Assembly (NCBI GenBank): GCA_036877525.1
Contig: JAZGTH010000002.1
Coordinates: 992,001-1,056,000, forward strand
DNA length: 64,000 nt
Direction of reading: 5' to 3'
Source: Chromobotia macracanthus
Taxonomy: Eukaryota > Chordata > Actinopteri > Cypriniformes > Botiidae
The translations under genes were made by a program, and so were the position numbers. The notes beneath the pieces are model-generated. The model worked only from the letters and a program-made list of their open reading frames with translations. It searched no databases and was not told the origin of the DNA. Of the stretch, positions 45,101-56,400 are shown one piece after another. Within the stretch, counting starts at the first letter, position 1, and each line of letters begins with the position of its first letter.

Positions 45101-48100
45101 AACTGACAGATTAGAAGTTGTGGTAATGTATGTGAAAAAAACATCTGCACTACTATGTATGTTAGTATACCTGCAAGAACATGCAGAGGGGGGAAATCGT
45201 GGTATGCCATACCATCAAGCCTGCAGAGGGCCACCCCATAAGTCTGACAAAGCCTGTCAACCATGCCCTGAATCCGTGAGATGTGATTATTAGAGCTACA
45301 AATAAAGGAGAAAAGGCACTCCCCAGGGTCTTGACGCAACATACGCACTCCTGAGTCAGTCAAACACACATACACAATCAAAAACATATACACATACACA
45401 CACACAAATATAGGTGCTGAATTAAGTAACATTTAAATATTTATATCTGACAGTGCTGACTCATACTGAAAAGTAAAAGCAAGGAGATCCAAACACCAAA
45501 ACATTAAAACATCTGTGAAAGGCAACAATGCTGTTTGGAACACAGACTGTTTTATATACTGTTATAATGAATAATTGTCTTTTTGTTTAATTATTTTGCT
45601 AGTTTCCTTTTTCATTTTAATTTGTCTTAGTACCTAAGAATCAGTGCTAAAATAACATTGGACGTCTTATGAAATATCTCCTCTGTGTTCTAATAAATAA
45701 ATCAGGCTTTCAGTTGAAGGCAGGTTCACATGAAGGCAGGTAAACTACTTGATTTTTTTATCGTTTGTGTGCATGACTGTGTTGTATTTCTTTCATTTTC
45801 TGATGGGGTTTTAGTGTTTCTTTAAATTGTAAAGCATCTCAAATATTGACATTGTCCTGTAAAAGGTGAAAATTGAATCATGTACCTGTGAAAACTGTAG
45901 CTGTTTGTGTAAAGTGTGGATCCACTGTGCTCCAGTCTCTGTAGAGGTCCCCTAATTTAACCCCCAATTGGAAATAGTCCCTCAGAAGTTCCTCATCTTT
46001 GTCATCAAGTTCTGACATCACTGTACATGACCCCACCTCTTCCTGCTTTATATTAATCTCTTCATTTGATCTCTTAAAAAAATGCACCTCCTTTTTTTCT
46101 TTACAATTCCAGTCACCTTCTGCTCCTGAACTCATCTGATGATTGTACACATAGTACCATAACATGTTCTCTGTTTGAGTCAGTGTCCACACTTTTCCTT
46201 GCATCACTCCAGTCCAGTGTCCATCTGCAGTCTCACGCCACCTGAGAGAAGGGACAAAATGGACATGAAAATGTAACCCATTTACTCTCTTAATACATAT
46301 TCCTGGTCTTAATCTCAGTGTGTGATTTATTAGTGCATGTTATTGGTCAATCTTTTATCATAATGTAATACTGTGTCTCCACCTGTGAAGAGACTTGTCT
46401 TTTCCCTCCTAATAGTCCATCTCCTTATCTTCAACCACCTTTATTCTGGTCTGTAATGCCCCTTTTCCCTGTCCAATCAATGCTCAGTTTATGATAGTAA
46501 GTTCTGCTCTACTTTTTCCCCCTCACACTGAATGTGTAGTGAAAGCTGTTGAGTGGACATTGGTTGTATACTCTTTATTGCGCTACATCATTGTCATGAG
46601 TCCACTTGATAAAGTCCACTATAATTTCAGATTATAGTGAAAGGTATTTTCGTTCCATTTTAAATCCCACACAGGCCAAAAACAAAATGACTAACTAAAA
46701 CAGAAAAGTTAAGGTGTTTTCAAAACAGATACACTGATAAAGCAGCATTGCAGAACCCTTTAAATAAGACTTTGAGGCCACACTGTTTCACACAGAACAT
46801 TAAATGTTTATTAAGACATCCAGATGTGGTTTATAGCAGCAATAAAGCAAAAGCGCGGCACATTCTGGATGCTTACAATTACTTTTGCAGCGGGGAAATT
46901 AGGAACATTTGTATATGGTGAGTCACTTCAGCTTCACCATGTACTGCATGGTTCATCACTAAGATGACCAGAGAGGTTATTACTGGACATTGCACTTGAA
47001 TGGCTGGGTTTCTCTATCTATACAAATAAGTGATATTGCTAACAGTAGTGTTACGTCTACAGGTTTATGTGAAAGAAATGCTGCCTTCCTCTCACCCCAG
47101 CTTGATGATAACCATGTTAGGTGTTCTCTACTGAAGTTTAGCCTGCCTCATAAAGTAAGGTGCTGAGTAAAGTAAAGTTTATTAACCTCACTGGTTTATT
47201 ACTTTAGTTTATGATCTTTTAGTATTATTAGTCTTGTTTATTGTTTTATTGTTTGGGGCAGTTTATGTAGGTTAATTAAAACTTAAAGGTAGAAGCTTTC
47301 TGTTTGTTGTTTTAACATGCAAGATTTCTTAAAAGCAGAGCAAAGCAGGCCAAAGTGAAGTAACGATAAAAATTACAAGGCAATTCGGAAGCCCTAAACT
47401 GCAATGTGAAAGAAACTTGAAGAAAACAACTGTATACTTATGTTACTTCCTGAGTCCAGTCCTAAAACTATTTTCCTAAAAAAACATTTCTTAAAGTTTG
47501 TTCTCTTTCAAAAAAATTTTCTCCTCAAAATTGTTTCATCAAGAGGCCACACACACGAGAAACAAATTGCTTGCTAGCTAACAATTAGCATGTGCTATCA
47601 GCCTTGGCAACCAAATGTCACTATAAGAATGAAATTTTGTGCTTAAAATGCTTCCAATATATCTTTAAAAAATCCATTTGCAAAAAGGTTTTGCAGACCT
47701 CCTTGAATATACTTTAAATGCACACTCATTCATAGGTTTACAACAAGTGGTGCTGGATAAGTTACGTGCCAAAGTTTTGTCTAGAAAAAAGAAGCAGCAG
47801 CCAGATAATGAGTATTGAAAAGAACAGTAGTGATTCTTTGCTTCGCAAGCACCACTAAAATAAAAATCTTTAGATTTTTTTCCCCTAATGTACAACACAT
47901 GCTTGTGGTTCATTTTTTTAAATGAAATCACATCAACAATAAAACAAAGACACACTCACTTATATTAAACAAAGCAACATTTCTTGACAGAAGTTCTCTT
48001 GTGAGAAAACTTACACTGTGAAGAAGGTGCTTACTGAAAATCAGAAAGGGTCTAATAGACTGCAAAGACTTCTACGGAAGGAATCGTTTTAGATTTTTCA

Positions 48101-51100
48101 ATTAAAATCTTGCTTTTTTCCTGGACTGAATGAAGTAACCTAACCATTTTTGTGTTTTCTGTTACTATATTCTGATACGTGTATCATAACTATTGTCATT
48201 ATGGACAGGATTGGTTTTAATCTATCAGATTTAAGATAGAAACCCCACCAAACATGGCAACAAATGCCAAATCAACCCAATTTTGACTTAAGGTCTGCAA
48301 AACCTTCTTGGAAGGGAGTTTTTCTACGATATATTAAAAGCATTGTAATCTTTAAATTTATTCTTATAGTGACATTTGGTGCCCAAGTGCATGCTAATTT
48401 TTTCAACGTTTTCTCTTTTTTTCTCTTGTGTGGCCTCTTGATAAGAAAATAATTTTGAGGAGAAACATTTTGTGAAGAGATTTTATTTTTTTTTTTAAGA
48501 AAAAACTTTTGAGGAGGAAAAAACTTTTGGGGAGAGAAAAATTTTAAAGAGAGATGTTTTTTTCATGTTGCGGTTCCAGGCTTCTGTAAGGGTATAATTT
48601 TGCACTGTACACATTCAAAACACATGTAACTACAATCAATAGTGTATGTACATCCAATTTAATGTGCAAAGCTGCTTTGAAATTATCTGTATTGTTTGAA
48701 ACTCTATACAAATAAATTTGACTTTAATGTGATTGTCATTTTAGAATGATATCCCAAACTGCACACCGTTTAGTAAGTTGACTAGATTTCTAATCTAATT
48801 TGTGGTGCTTGCAAAGCAAAGCATCACTATTATTCTCTTGCATACTTCTTTTTCTGGACAAAACTTGTCCCGCACCGTTTGTCGTAGAGCCACGAATGAG
48901 GGGTCAAATCAACCAGCTCATTGAGGAGAGGTGTGCTATAACTTTTATAAGTGATCGGGTGTACCATGCTTATAAAAGAAATGGGTGAAAAATTCCATAG
49001 ACTTAACACTGGGCTGAATTTTGTGACATTATATCTCTGCATCAGAATGTCGTAGAGACTTAGCTGTAGGCTCTTATCACTCGGCATAGCAAGCAACAAC
49101 AAATGGTAACATTACAACTTCATAACCACACCCTGGTACTGAGTTACAGTACGCTATCAACCGCCACATAGACTTCCATTGATAAAATTTCCATAGATGT
49201 AACACTGGGTAGATCCTTGTGATGTCATAGCTCTGCATTAGAATGTTGTAAGTACTTGGGATCATATCCCTTGGCTTAGCAAGCAGGAACAAATGGTGAC
49301 ATTTCAGCTTCTTAGCCACGCCTTAACAACCAGTTACAGTACCCAAGCAACCACTCCATTGAATTATATATATAAAAAGGTGAAAGGCATCAGAACATTA
49401 TAGAGAAATGTGGGTGGCCTCCTTTGACTGAGACTGGCAGGTAGTCTTTAATTATTACCATAGACAGGGTCTATTCCCCCAGAGTCGGCCAATTGGGGGT
49501 GCTACAGTAATTCAAAACGTGTTTGTGCTCATAACTCCACCATTTGTTGTATCAACAAGTGCCTTTAACCGCTGGAATCCTTGGCTCAAAACGAACAGAA
49601 TCTGAAAGATTCTCTGGAGTCAGAATATTAACAATTATCAAAACATTTTAATTTACGTTCAATGACAGGATGCCAAAACATTCAAAGTGGACAGAGCCTC
49701 TTTTTGGTTACGTGGATGTAACTTGGGAATGGAATGACATATGATTACCAAATTCGGTACACATATGAAGTAATCACATCTTTGGTCATGTAAAAAATTG
49801 TGGCAATTGGCCACTTGGTGGTGCTATAATGTGAAAAAACACTATAACTATAACTTGTTATATTATGTTTAATGGTCTGTGGAAGAATTGTCATAAATGT
49901 TCTGCAAGAATTTTGAAAGAAAATGGCCAACGGGGCGCTATCTTGTTTTCTGAGTGGGTCAACAATTACATATCATGTGACAAACAGACAAAATATTGAT
50001 ATCATATGTTAGAACTCCTAACTGTGAACAACTTTGCCTCTAGAACCACTGCTGTCAACCCAGTCAACCCAGGTTATTTGAAAAACCTACTAGTCCTAGG
50101 TAAACAGTGCAGTACAATTCTCTTGGCTCTCTCTGTTTATAATTATCAAAAAACTTGAACCTTTGCATTTGGAAAGCTATAACAGGGTCATTTCAAAAAT
50201 GGGGTGTGGCCAAATAGACCAATAAGTCTACATTTTCTTAAGAAAACATCGAACGCAGTGTTGCCAACTTGGCAACTTTGTCGCTAGATTTAGTGACTTT
50301 TCAGACCACCCTCGCGACTTTTGAAAAGAAATTGACTAACAACAAATCTAGCGACTTTTTGGACAAACCTCAGCTTCTTCTAGTAGACAATAGTGCATGC
50401 AGTTTGTAACGGCCAAAACTATGTATTTACATACATTATATTATTGTGCAGTGTGCCCTTTAAGAAACTGATCATTGGTGGTGATGACGTGGAGAGTCTA
50501 CGGGTGTCTAAGTAAGAGCCATTATGGATGATAAGGTCGCTCTGCCTTTCTGTTATGGTTTTGTGTTTACTTTTATTTGTAACGCCACGAAAGAGTTTAA
50601 CTCTCATGTATGAGAGAAGCGTATTTCTGTGTACCAGCCATTAAACGTGTGAGACACCAAATTCTTCGCCTTTCATCTCTTTCGTTTCCCATTGATCTCG
50701 TGAGCTATCCGAACCAGAGCGTTACAAGTTATATACTCAGACTAAGGCTGTGCGCTGTGTGAGAGAAACCATAAGACACTTCCTTCTCTCTAGTAATTAT
50801 TTTGCATGTAAATATGTCTGAATCACTATACAGCTGCTGTCTTATGTTTATGGTGTTGTGTCAGATTTGTAAATCAACAGCATCTACGTCACAATCAGTC
50901 ACTATATTTCAAACTTCATCCCTTGTTTGATGACAGAAACATATGAACGATAACAGTGTTATTTGTTCGTTTTTAAATGCTGTTCACTTGGTCATAAATA
51001 TAAATGTCAAATGATAGAAACTTTAAGTGTCGTGATTTAGATCTTACCGGAACGTCTGACCGCATCCAAGCGTGAGATCTAGTCGAAGCTCTGACCGTGA

Positions 51101-51157
51101 GCACGCGAATGATCGCCACGCTTTACATCCAGCAGAGAGCACGGCATGCTGGACCAT
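42166..51157 (-). CDS. ogg1: 8-oxoguanine DNA glycosylase
   Basis: Seven coding exons on the minus strand: 51157-51048, 46241-45886, 45350-45171, 44386-44208, 44009-43862, 42444-42395, 42321-42166. They sum to 1179 bases (392 residues plus stop) in one frame with canonical GT/AG sites. The enzyme removes 8-oxoguanine opposite cytosine and cleaves the resulting site. Visible motifs: SRSELRLDLTL and CGQTFRWRE at the N-terminus; CSSNNHISRI (base-reading Asn and Arg); FGYRAR; the helix-hairpin-helix PGVGLKVADC with the catalytic Lys; and VPVDTHVW with the catalytic Asp. The C-terminus ends in a Lys-rich tail, probably a nuclear localisation signal. It is longer than the human protein (345) because of an insert of about 35 residues in exon 2. 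Intron 1 is 4.8 kb. It is divergently oriented to qars1. Confidence 0.95.
42600..43570. repeat. Diverged tandem repeat region in ogg1 intron 5
   Basis: Related phrases recur in the same orientation: ATATCAAACTTGGCAAATATGTTT near 42962-42985 and ACATCAAACTTGGGAAATATGTTT near 43448-43471, each followed by TGTGGTGGGCTGAT or TTGTGGGCTGAT. The AGGAAGTCAGCCAT phrase near 43203 is also repeat-like. The class is unknown. Confidence 0.45.
43862..44386 (-). CDS. ogg1: ogg1 exons 4 and 5: helix-hairpin-helix and catalytic core
   Basis: Exon 4 (44386-44208) ends in ALRALPGVGLK, carrying the nucleophilic lysine of the HhH-GPD family. Exon 5 (44009-43862) starts VADCVCLMSLDKSEAVPVDT and contains the catalytic aspartate and the following His. 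The intervening intron starts GTAACT and ends TTGTTTAG. Both active-site residues are intact, so the enzyme should be functional. Confidence 0.9.
44905..45045 (+). repeat. Dispersed repeat copy (related to 10.7 kb)
   Basis: It matches 10700-10815 over the GGTTTCAGAGAGTGCTGTGA and GGGTGGGATC parts. It lies inside ogg1 intron 3. Confidence 0.5.
47500..48490. repeat. Inverted repeat with arms of about 205 bases (ogg1 intron 1)
   Basis: The left arm (about 47500-47705) and the right arm (about 48286-48490) match as reverse complements over CTCCTCAAAAT, TCAAGAGGCCACAC, CCAAATGTCACTATAAGAAT and AAGGTTTTGCAGACCT. The spacer is about 580 bases. It may be a MITE pair or a foldback element. Confidence 0.7.
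47740..48880. repeat. Second, offset inverted pair in ogg1 intron 1
   Basis: About 47770-47865 (CAAAGTTTTGTCTAG ... GCTTCGCAAGCACCAC) and 48795-48878 (GTGGTGCTTGCAAAGC ... GACAAAACTTG) are diverged reverse complements. They overlap the other inverted pair rather than nesting with it, so at least two repeat families are interleaved. Confidence 0.55.
48985..49370 (+). repeat. Diverged tandem duplication (unit about 195 bases)
   Basis: AATTCCATAGACTTAACACTGGG near 48991 and ATTTCCATAGATGTAACACTGGG near 49188 start two copies. Both continue through a GTGAC/GTGATGTCAT part, TCTGCAT, AGAATGT and TTAGCAAGCA-like phrases. Confidence 0.6.
49440..51040. other. ogg1 intron 1, remaining part
   Basis: No exon is seen. 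50250-50380 contains TTGCCAACTTGGCAACTTTGTCGCTAGATTTAG and GCGACTTTTTGGAC, a phrase set that recurs in fish genomes as a repeat. The last 250 bases before exon 1 are moderately GC-rich. Confidence 0.35.
51048..51157 (-). CDS. ogg1: ogg1 exon 1
   Basis: The exon starts at ATG 51157 (MVQHAVLSAG) and continues to ACSRSELRLDLTLGCGQTFR with donor GTAAGA. It joins exon 2 in phase to give FRWRE. The start was chosen because it is the first Met that keeps the family's short N-terminus; the open frame extends further upstream without homology. Teleost N-terminal residues vary, so the exact start is less sure than the rest. Confidence 0.85.
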
Positions 51158-51938
51158 GATGCCACCCTGTTCCCTACACCGTGAAGATAAACCAGTTTGA
51201 TAAATAACAGAAATCCACCAGAAAACAGATAAGTTCCTGATTAAAGAAACAAACTGAAATAAGGGCAACTGCAAAGAGACACTACGTCAGTACAGTAAAA
51301 TCGCCATGTGTGCTGTAAGATCCCTTAATGACAGAAGCACACGTCGCTATGTGTTCAGTTTATTACCTTGAAACCGGTGCACACGTGCCAGCTTTAACGT
51401 GGTCTAATCCTTCCATGCAAATGTGGCTAGCTGATACCAGCTTTTTTCTACCAATATTTGTGACATAAAGCAGACTTCCACTAGGCGGCGCTTGGTGTCC
51501 CAGAAACTCGAATATTCTTTACAGCGCCATTACAATCTTATTTATTTCTCTTTGCATTTAAACGCTAGGTCCTGACGTACATATGCAAATCTGCCCTGGC
51601 AATCTGTATTATTTTTTCTTTTTAAAATAATAATTTTTAAACGAAAGACAAAGCCATTAACGTGACGCTTCACGAGGATAAAACATTATACCTAAATAAT
51701 GATACTAAAGAAGGTTTATATAGTCTTAATGTAAAATAGTATAACAGTGGACTGGTATCTGGTCGTATCTGACCAGTTACCGACGAGGCTGAATCTAGTT
51801 TTTTTTTCCAGCTTCTCATTGAGGTTATCCGTTCCACCTTAAAAGACGCAACGCTTCCGTATTGCCGGTTTCTTATTCGCGCTCATTTTAGGGACCGTGT
51901 CGCTTTTCTCTTATTTGCGCTCTTGTATAGGACCGGGT

Positions 51939-51941
<3 letters not shown>

Positions 51942-52028
<87 letters not shown>
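51942..52028. repeat. (GT)n(TA)n microsatellite
   Basis: About 35 GT units run directly into about nine TA units. Confidence 0.97.
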
Positions 52029-52414
52029 AACAATTTCATAAGTAAACAATAAGTATAATCAGTAGACTACACTTGGAGATGTAATCGACTTTATGAGGAA
52101 CCCCCAGCACTTCCTCCCCTTACAATTCTTAATATCACTGTGGCAGAACAGTTTTTCTTTTTGACGGGACATCTTCACCTTGAACAGTTAGCACATTTAC
52201 TACAGCCTGCCTGTTTTAAAGTGCAATATTTTATAGGGCAATATCCTACACTAGGGTTTCTGCATAATCATGTAAATACATATTTATATTTGTAAAATAT
52301 ATATTTATAAGGTTTTAATATACAGGACTTCTATGCATATCTGTAAATAACTTCCCCACTTAAATCTTATGTTTATTATATATTTTTTATTTTATCTTTC
52401 TCTATATATTTTTT

Positions 52415-52985
52415 TATATTTTCTGTGTTTGCATATACTGTAAGTATGCTGAGCTCCTGAAACCACAACAAACTCCCTATGCATGTGTGTACACAAATAA
52501 AACTCATTTTGATCCTGATCCTGATAACTGTTAATACTATACAAAATAAAATTACACATCAACAACAGTGTGTACCATTCATTATGCTAGTTATGGCTTA
52601 TACCCAAATCTCTGTACAGTTCAGTTGAACAATACAGTTCAATCACATATTGCAATGTTAACCAATTAGGAGGCGCTTTATCTCAGCTGTGCTTTAGGGT
52701 GAGTTGAAGCTTTCACTGCAGGGTTATAGCCATGTATGTGTCCTTGTCTATCACCACGCAAATAACCAGAACGTGCATAGTTTAAATGCCATCATGTCTT
52801 TAAATGAGCATAGAGTTTACCAAGAGATTTGATTACACGATGTTGTTGATGTGTCATTTTATGTTGTATAGTATTAGCAGTTATCAGGATCAGAATGAGT
52901 TTTGTTTGTGTGCACACATACATAAAGAGTTTGTTGTGGCTTCAGGAGCTCAGCATATTTAGAGTATATACATAAACACAGGAAA
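52415..52985. repeat. Foldback element or inverted duplication with arms of about 150 bases
   Basis: The left arm (52415-52568) and right arm (52840-52985) are reverse complements with few mismatches. They share GCTGAGCTCCTGAA, CCACAACAAACTC, AAAACTCATT, GATCCTGATAACTG, TAATACTATACAA and ACACATCAACAACA. The spacer is about 270 bases. Part of the arm resembles a LINE 3' tail with ATCCTGATCCTGAT. Confidence 0.75.
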
Positions 52986-53444
52986 CAGTTCCGCCTATTT
53001 TGTGAAAGACACGTTTTGTGATAAATGTAATTCACGTGTTTATTCTATTTTTAATCCGAGTTTAAAAATAGTTTTTGTTTGTTTTAAAAGGTTTCGCTGG
53101 ACATAAGTAATAATTCACCGAGTGACTTCGTCTTTAAAACTGCGGTTTTGATTTGTGTATTTCCATAACAATTTCTAGATCGATTCTAGATAAACATTTT
53201 TTACATGTTTTGCTTTTCAAATTATGTTTATTGCTAACACTACTTTTTGCACGTCACATGGCAATGCCTGATGCAACACATTGTAAAGACGGGCGCACCG
53301 ACAATGAATATGATTGGATAAAAGACCTGCGAGTTTACATTTGATTGGAGAAGAGCATCTCCGCATAAATGCAATTGGTTAACCAGTACACGCCTTCTAT
53401 TCATTTGTCGGAAGTGTAAAGTAACGTGTGCGCTGGTAACAGAA

Positions 53445-56400
53445 ATGGCGGACCTGGTGTCTCTCTTCATGTATATTGGCCTGAGTGAACAGAAAGCGAA
53501 GGAAACACAAAAAAATGAGACGCTCTCTTCGACGCTCAAGAAAGCGATTGAACAGGTACAACCATAGTACAACCAAGAATAAAGTCAAAATATGTAAGTG
53601 ATACTGTGCTCTGTCGCTTCATCAGGCTGCCGACTGTGAACTGATATTATGGCTGTCCTTTTAAATGAAGCCGACAGATGGACGAGAGGTCTTTGGGAAA
53701 AGTTTCGTATGTGATTGTTAATTGTTGTTGTGTTGTGCAGGCTAAAGAGCTGCAGGGATTCGGCAGTATTGATAAAACCACAGGTACTCTGCTGTACAAT
53801 ATGGTGACTCGACTCAAAGACATGAACAGATTGTCTTTGCTCACTGAGTACATCATCAGACGAAAACTCACCACTGATCTTCAGCTGACAGGTATCACAG
53901 CACTTTGACGGCCCCTTACAAGGTTTATCAATAAGGTTTAAACAATAAATTGTTTAAAAAATTCAGATGTGCTTCGTAACTCAGGACAGGTGTACAATCC
54001 TGCTCCTGGAGGGCCAGTGTCCTTCAGAGTTTAGATCCAACCCGAATTAAACAAACAGAACCAGCTAATCAAGGTCTTACTAGGCACACTAGAAACGTCC
54101 AGGCAGATGTGTTGAGACAATTTAGAGCTAAACTCTGCAGGATAGTTTAGACACCCCTGGCATAAACATTTGGCAGTCATTTATGGTTTGCACAGAACAA
54201 AAGTGAAACTAAAGATCCATAGCATACGAAGACTGTTTTATGTAACACATTATGGCAGCACACTGAAATCATACATAACATCCATGATCATAACCAGGGT
54301 TAAAAATGAGCTAGGTCTGGGGTGTCAAGAATCGTGCTATAACACCTATAAATACATTGATATGCTACAAGATAGACTGAGTCAGTTTTCATCAATGCAA
54401 AAAGGAAATGATTGTTGCTTTACTGGAAGGGTAGCTGTGACAGAGTCATGCCACAGTTTTCACATCATATTTCATACTGTAACCTGCCCTACGAGCTTGT
54501 GTGCTTGTATTGTATTGACTGTTTCTTATATATATATATATATATATATGATGACTGATGTGCGTGTTTTACCAAATGAGGTATGCTGTTAGCAGTAGCC
54601 TTCCCATGCTGTGTATGTTTATATTTGAAATAAGTTCAAATTCTGTGTTCTGCTAACTTCCAACTTTCCACTTAATTAATCCTAAAATATTTTGTGACGT
54701 AAAACGCATGAGGTTATAATCATAGAACTTGTCAGCACAGAGGAGGCTGCACCCATGCCCTCACTGCAACACTACAGTAAATTTCTGAATATGAAACATT
54801 TACCGAGGTCCGGACCTCAGTGACCTCACTGCAGTGACATTGGAAATGATATTTTGCACATATCTGTGAGGATTCACTGGGTCCTCACAGATATGTGCGA
54901 CCACTGCTTGATATTCACAGGCTTTTACTTTCTTCAGCTGCACTGGACTTTGTGAAGAGCCACCCTCAGGATCCCATGGACCAGCAGGACTTTGAAACAT
55001 TCTGTGGGGTCGGTGTGGTGGTCACACCTCAGCAGATTGAGGAAGCGGTGAGGACGCTGCATTCAGCAGTGTTCTGACATGATAATGTTGTGCCTCAGGT
55101 TTTTTGTGTTCTACAGGAGGTTATAAAACAAACAAAAAAACATTCATTATCTCCCTTACACACACTGAATTTACAGCCTACAGTTCCTCTAACCTGCATG
55201 TGCCTGTTAAATCAAGAGGTTGAAAGATGATGTGAATCAGATTTGTGCCCAAAGTTTTAATTGGTAGTATACTGTGACTTAAAAATGTTTCTGACTTATT
55301 GTAGTGGCTTTAAATGGTAAAATTAGTTAATGGTACAGCCGGTTTAGTCTGACTGACAGGTGCTGTTGATATATTCAGGTGAAGTTAATCATCAGGAAAC
55401 ACAAGGAAGAGCTGTTGACAGAAAGATATCGCTTCAACATGGGTGTTCTCATGGGTGAGCCCTGCAGTACATGTGTGCTATAAGTAGAGTCATGTGTTAT
55501 GTTGTGTAGTGTGTTTGTGTTACAAGTACAGTCACAGGTTGTGTGTTTCGAGTACAGTCATGTTTTGAAGGATGAGTGTTCTATAAAGTCAGGTGTGCTG
55601 GTAAGTAACACAGCATGTTTGTGTTTCTCAGGAGAAGCCAGAGCTGTTCTCAAATGGGCTGATGGGAAAATTGTAAAGAATGAAGTAGACATGCAGGTGT
55701 GTATGTCCGTGTGTGGGAGAGTTTTATTATCATGATAGTCTATCTGTTTGTTTGTTTGTTCATTTTAAAGTTTGTTGTGGTTTCTCAGGTGTTGCATCTT
55801 TTGGGTCCGAAAACTGAGGGAGACCTGGATAAAAAGCCCAAGGTACAGTATATACACAGGGAAATGTACCCTGGTCACACAGGGTACTTGGGTTATGTCA
55901 ACTGTGCATCTTTATAAATAATGTGCTGGCATCTTATTCTGTCCTCACAGGCAGCCAAACCCAATATGTCTGAGAAAGACATGAAGACTGAGCAGGTTTC
56001 ACACGGTGAGAGAGACACCACAATGGGTTAGCTGAGTTTATACTGCACAGGTTAATGCTGCAATGAAAGTTCACAGAAAAAAGACAGTGTGTTTTACACA
56101 AACTTTAGGGGCTGTTCCCATCCGGCTCTGTGTTGCCTTTAAATTCTGAGCATGTACAGATGCTCAGATTACATGCATCTGTGTAATGTAATGTAACAAA
56201 TTACATTTTTCATAAAGAAAATAAAGCAAAAATGTTTTTCTGTAGGACCACTGATGTTTGTTACGTTTTGTTGTTGTTTAAATGTTTGAATGATTTTCAA
56301 ATTCTAAAGTTACTCCATCTATTTTTACATTACAGTAAAAGTTATATATTACAATAATATTATGCATTATATTTGTGGTAAAATTGTGAATGCAAAAACT

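Larger units (their letters stand above)
51160..53440. other. Divergent intergenic region between ogg1 and qars1
   Basis: It should hold both promoters. A GT/TA microsatellite (51942-52028) and a foldback repeat (52415-52985) occupy the middle. CpG-containing sequence lies on both ends, near the ogg1 start and just before the qars1 start codon. Confidence 0.5.

Noticed and set aside
54800..55000. Minus-strand open frame over the hairpin region
   Set aside because: It overlaps the well-supported qars1 exon 3 on the opposite strand.
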